NCBI RefSeq assembly: GCF_039535095.1
Contig: NZ_BAAAWN010000001.1
Location: 1,054,001-1,118,000 of the forward strand
Reading direction: 5' to 3'
Source: Arthrobacter ramosus
GTDB taxonomy: Bacteria > Actinomycetota > Actinomycetes > Actinomycetales > Micrococcaceae
DNA length: 64,000 nt
This document shows, in pieces, positions 62,367 through 64,000 of this stretch. Each line of letters opens with the position of its first letter. Positions within the stretch are counted from its first letter, which is position 1. Both the position numbers and the translations under genes were made by a program. A model generated the notes under the pieces. That model saw only the letters and a list, made by a program, of their open reading frames with translations. It was not told the origin of the DNA and searched no databases.

Positions 62367-62625
62367 GGGGGTTCGCTTTCCAGGCAGAGGGGTATTGCTT
62401 CCAGACTACTGGCTACGGGCCGCCCGGCCCGGACGCCTGCGGCCCGCAATTCTGTGTCTTCCCGCGTGTCCTCCGGACGATGTTCGCTCTGCGGGAAAAG
62501 CCTGCCTGTGATCAGCAAAATCTCAGGCAAGACTGGGATGATGTATATCCAGCCATCCAAGCGAGGGCCGGCAACGAACTCCTGAGTGACCGGCAGGATG
62601 ACAAACAGTTTGAGGGGAGCGGACG

Positions 62626-63270
62626 ATGCGGGCATCAAGTGCTGCGCCAGTCCAGACAACGGCAGCAGTCCTGGGTTCCACCGACACGGCCCCTCCGGCC
62701 GAAGAATGGGTCAGGCCAAGCTGGGAGGAAGTGGTGGAGAATCACTCCGCCAAGGTCTTCCGCCTTGCCTACCGGCTCACTGGAAACAAGTTCGACGCCG
62801 AGGACCTCACCCAGGAAGTCTTCGTCAGGGTCTTCCGTTCGCTCGAGAATTTCAAGCCAGGCACACTCGACGGCTGGCTGCACCGCATCACCACCAACCT
62901 CTTCCTTGACCAGGCCCGTCGGAAGAGCCGCATACGTTTCGATGCCTTGGCCGAAGACGCCGAATCCCGGCTGCCCGGGCATGAACCCGGTCCCGAGCAG
63001 AGCTTCGAGCTGAACAACCTCGACCTCGACGTCCAGCGGGCCCTGGAAGAACTCCCCCCGGACTTTCGCGCCGCCGTCGTGCTTTGCGATCTTGAAGGCC
63101 TTTCCTACGACGAAGTTGCCGAAGCACTTGACGTGAAACTGGGGACCGTCAGGTCCCGCATCCACCGCGGACGGACAATGCTCCGTGAAAAGCTGGCGCA
63201 CCGGGATCCGCGTCCAGTCCAAGCCCGCAAACCGCGGCTCAAGATGCCGCGCATCGCCGGTCTCCTTTAG
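62626..63270 (+). CDS. sigE: ECF sigma factor SigE
   Basis: A 214-residue group 4 sigma factor. Region 2 (about 36-105) contains [34 protein letters not shown] and [16 protein letters not shown]; region 4 (about 145-195) contains [45 protein letters not shown]. The N-terminal about 30 residues are variable. Mycobacterial SigE controls the envelope-stress response. It is followed at seven bases by its anti-sigma factor gene. Confidence 0.93.
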   Translation: MRASSAAPVQTTAAVLGSTDTAPPAEEWVRPSWEEVVENHSAKVFRLAYRLTGNKFDAEDLTQEVFVRVFRSLENFKPGTLDGWLHRITTNLFLDQARRKSRIRFDALAEDAESRLPGHEPGPEQSFELNNLDLDVQRALEELPPDFRAAVVLCDLEGLSYDEVAEALDVKLGTVRSRIHRGRTMLREKLAHRDPRPVQARKPRLKMPRIAGLL

Positions 63271-63276
63271 TCGCCG

Positions 63277-64000
63277 ATGGGTTTGCTCAAAGGACGACGC
63301 GGCGGTTTGACTCGGGGAAATATCCGGCACAGCCGCGCCCCGGGCCACCTGCAGGAGTGCTCTGATTGCCACGCCGCGGTACTGCGGGAACGCCAATACC
63401 TGGAACGGCTTCGCCGTGCCGCCGTCCCCGAGGCCAGCCAGGATTTCACCAACAGACTGATTGAACACACCCAGCGGTTGGCGCAATCCGATTTTCCTGA
63501 GCGCCCTGCGCCCCCGCGAGGCGTCTGGCACGGTATCCGGCTTGCCAGCGCCGCGGCCGGCGGACTCGCCGTGAGTGCCGGAATCCTGGCGGTCGCGGCC
63601 TACGCACTCGGCGGTGAAGTTGCGCCGCAGGCGTCCAACCGCGGAGAGCAGGAAGTCCGGACCCTGGTCAGTTCAACCGTGCCCGGAAACGCCGGAGAGC
63701 AACTCCCCGTGACAGGTGCGCAGTTGAGTCTGCCCGTCAGTGTGGCCGGGACAGTGAGCCTGAGCGAGGAGCAGTTGTCCGAACTGCGGAGGGACGGCTG
63801 GGCATGTCCCGAAATGGCAAGTATGGGATACCACGTGGTTTCCGCCCGGGCCTTGATGCAGGACGGGCACCCCGCCGTTGAGCTGCATCTGAGCGACGGT
63901 GACCACCACGCCACCTTGGTGGAGCAGCACTTGGAGGGCAGCGGCGCTTCGGGGACCCAACTGTCCATCACCCAGGGGGCCCCGTGGCAGGCCGTCTACT
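63277..64000 (+). CDS. rseA: Anti-sigma factor RseA-like (zinc-binding), partial
   Basis: The frame from the ATG at 63277 stays open to the window edge, giving at least 241 residues. Near the N-terminus GHLQECSDCHAAV holds the HxxxCxxC motif of zinc-associated anti-sigma factors. A hydrophobic segment (LASAAAGGLAVSAGILAVAAYAL, about 92-114) follows, so it is probably membrane-spanning with an extracytoplasmic domain. The gene follows sigE closely, as rseA follows sigE in mycobacteria. The 3' end lies outside. Confidence 0.85.
   Translation, partial: MGLLKGRRGGLTRGNIRHSRAPGHLQECSDCHAAVLRERQYLERLRRAAVPEASQDFTNRLIEHTQRLAQSDFPERPAPPRGVWHGIRLASAAAGGLAVSAGILAVAAYALGGEVAPQASNRGEQEVRTLVSSTVPGNAGEQLPVTGAQLSLPVSVAGTVSLSEEQLSELRRDGWACPEMASMGYHVVSARALMQDGHPAVELHLSDGDHHATLVEQHLEGSGASGTQLSITQGAPWQAVY

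Overview
The window looks like chromosome of a high-GC actinobacterium of the Micrococcaceae, most likely Arthrobacter or a close relative (Paenarthrobacter, Pseudarthrobacter). The signs are high GC with GTG and TTG starts, actinobacterial marker families (DUF3117, DUF3090, SCO1664 family, MSMEG_4193 family, actinobacterial DapD), a FdxA-DapC pair, and gene order that follows the mycobacterial Rv1107c-Rv1112 (xseB-xseA-ispH-ychF) and Rv1165-Rv1222 (typA ... fdxA-dapC ... dapD-dapE ... LOG, DivIVA-like, DUF3117, O-methyltransferase, sigE, rseA) blocks. The synteny is from memory, not from a search.

Layout. 0-9.3 kb: metabolic and regulatory genes (MFS exporter with an ArsR-type regulator behind a 14-bp-period repeat array, Lrp regulator divergent from a trans-sulfuration enzyme, second MFS divergent from a LysR regulator, sugar kinase, pirin, Nudix hydrolase). 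9.4-12.9 kb: a four-gene osmoprotectant ABC importer. 13-15.2 kb: AlaT-like aminotransferase and a PPK2 kinase. 15.2-21.4 kb: conserved core xseB, xseA, membrane protein, ispH, rmuC, ychF.

21.4-28.1 kb is an accessory island directly after ychF. It starts with an excisionase-type HTH gene cut off mid-domain exactly where the next gene ends. It then carries a kinase-like / zinc-finger / histidine-phosphatase operon, a HigBA-type toxin-antitoxin pair with its operator, a DUF1877 protein, an alpha/beta hydrolase and a fusion of an NRPS-type condensation domain with a GNAT acetyltransferase.

28.4-41.5 kb holds two successive oligopeptide ABC importers (binding lipoprotein, two permeases, and one fused two-module ATPase each), separated by a terminator and a tandem palindromic operator. 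41.7-43.6 kb is typA with a strong terminator. 44.0-46.2 kb is a scar: remnants of a divergent ArsR/MFS pair, then an AbiEi-HTH/DUF559 nuclease-like gene bracketed by inverted arrays of 29-bp-period GGACAT repeats.

46.2-64 kb is core again: an SH3-like protein, fdxA, dapC, gltA, galE, TetR, dapD/dapE (with dapC, three succinylase-branch lysine/DAP steps within 9 kb), a glutamate-type ABC importer (gluABCD order), LOG, DivIVA-like, a membrane glycosyltransferase-like protein, DUF3117, O-methyltransferase, sigE and the start of its anti-sigma factor, which runs off the window.

Non-coding structure is unusually clear: long perfect palindromes (36 bp inside a coding sequence, 56 bp between dapE and the glutamate permease), hairpins between binding-protein and permease genes in three operons, and two matching CRP/GlxR-like sites ahead of typA and gltA. 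No tRNA, rRNA, CRISPR array or complete insertion sequence was recognised.
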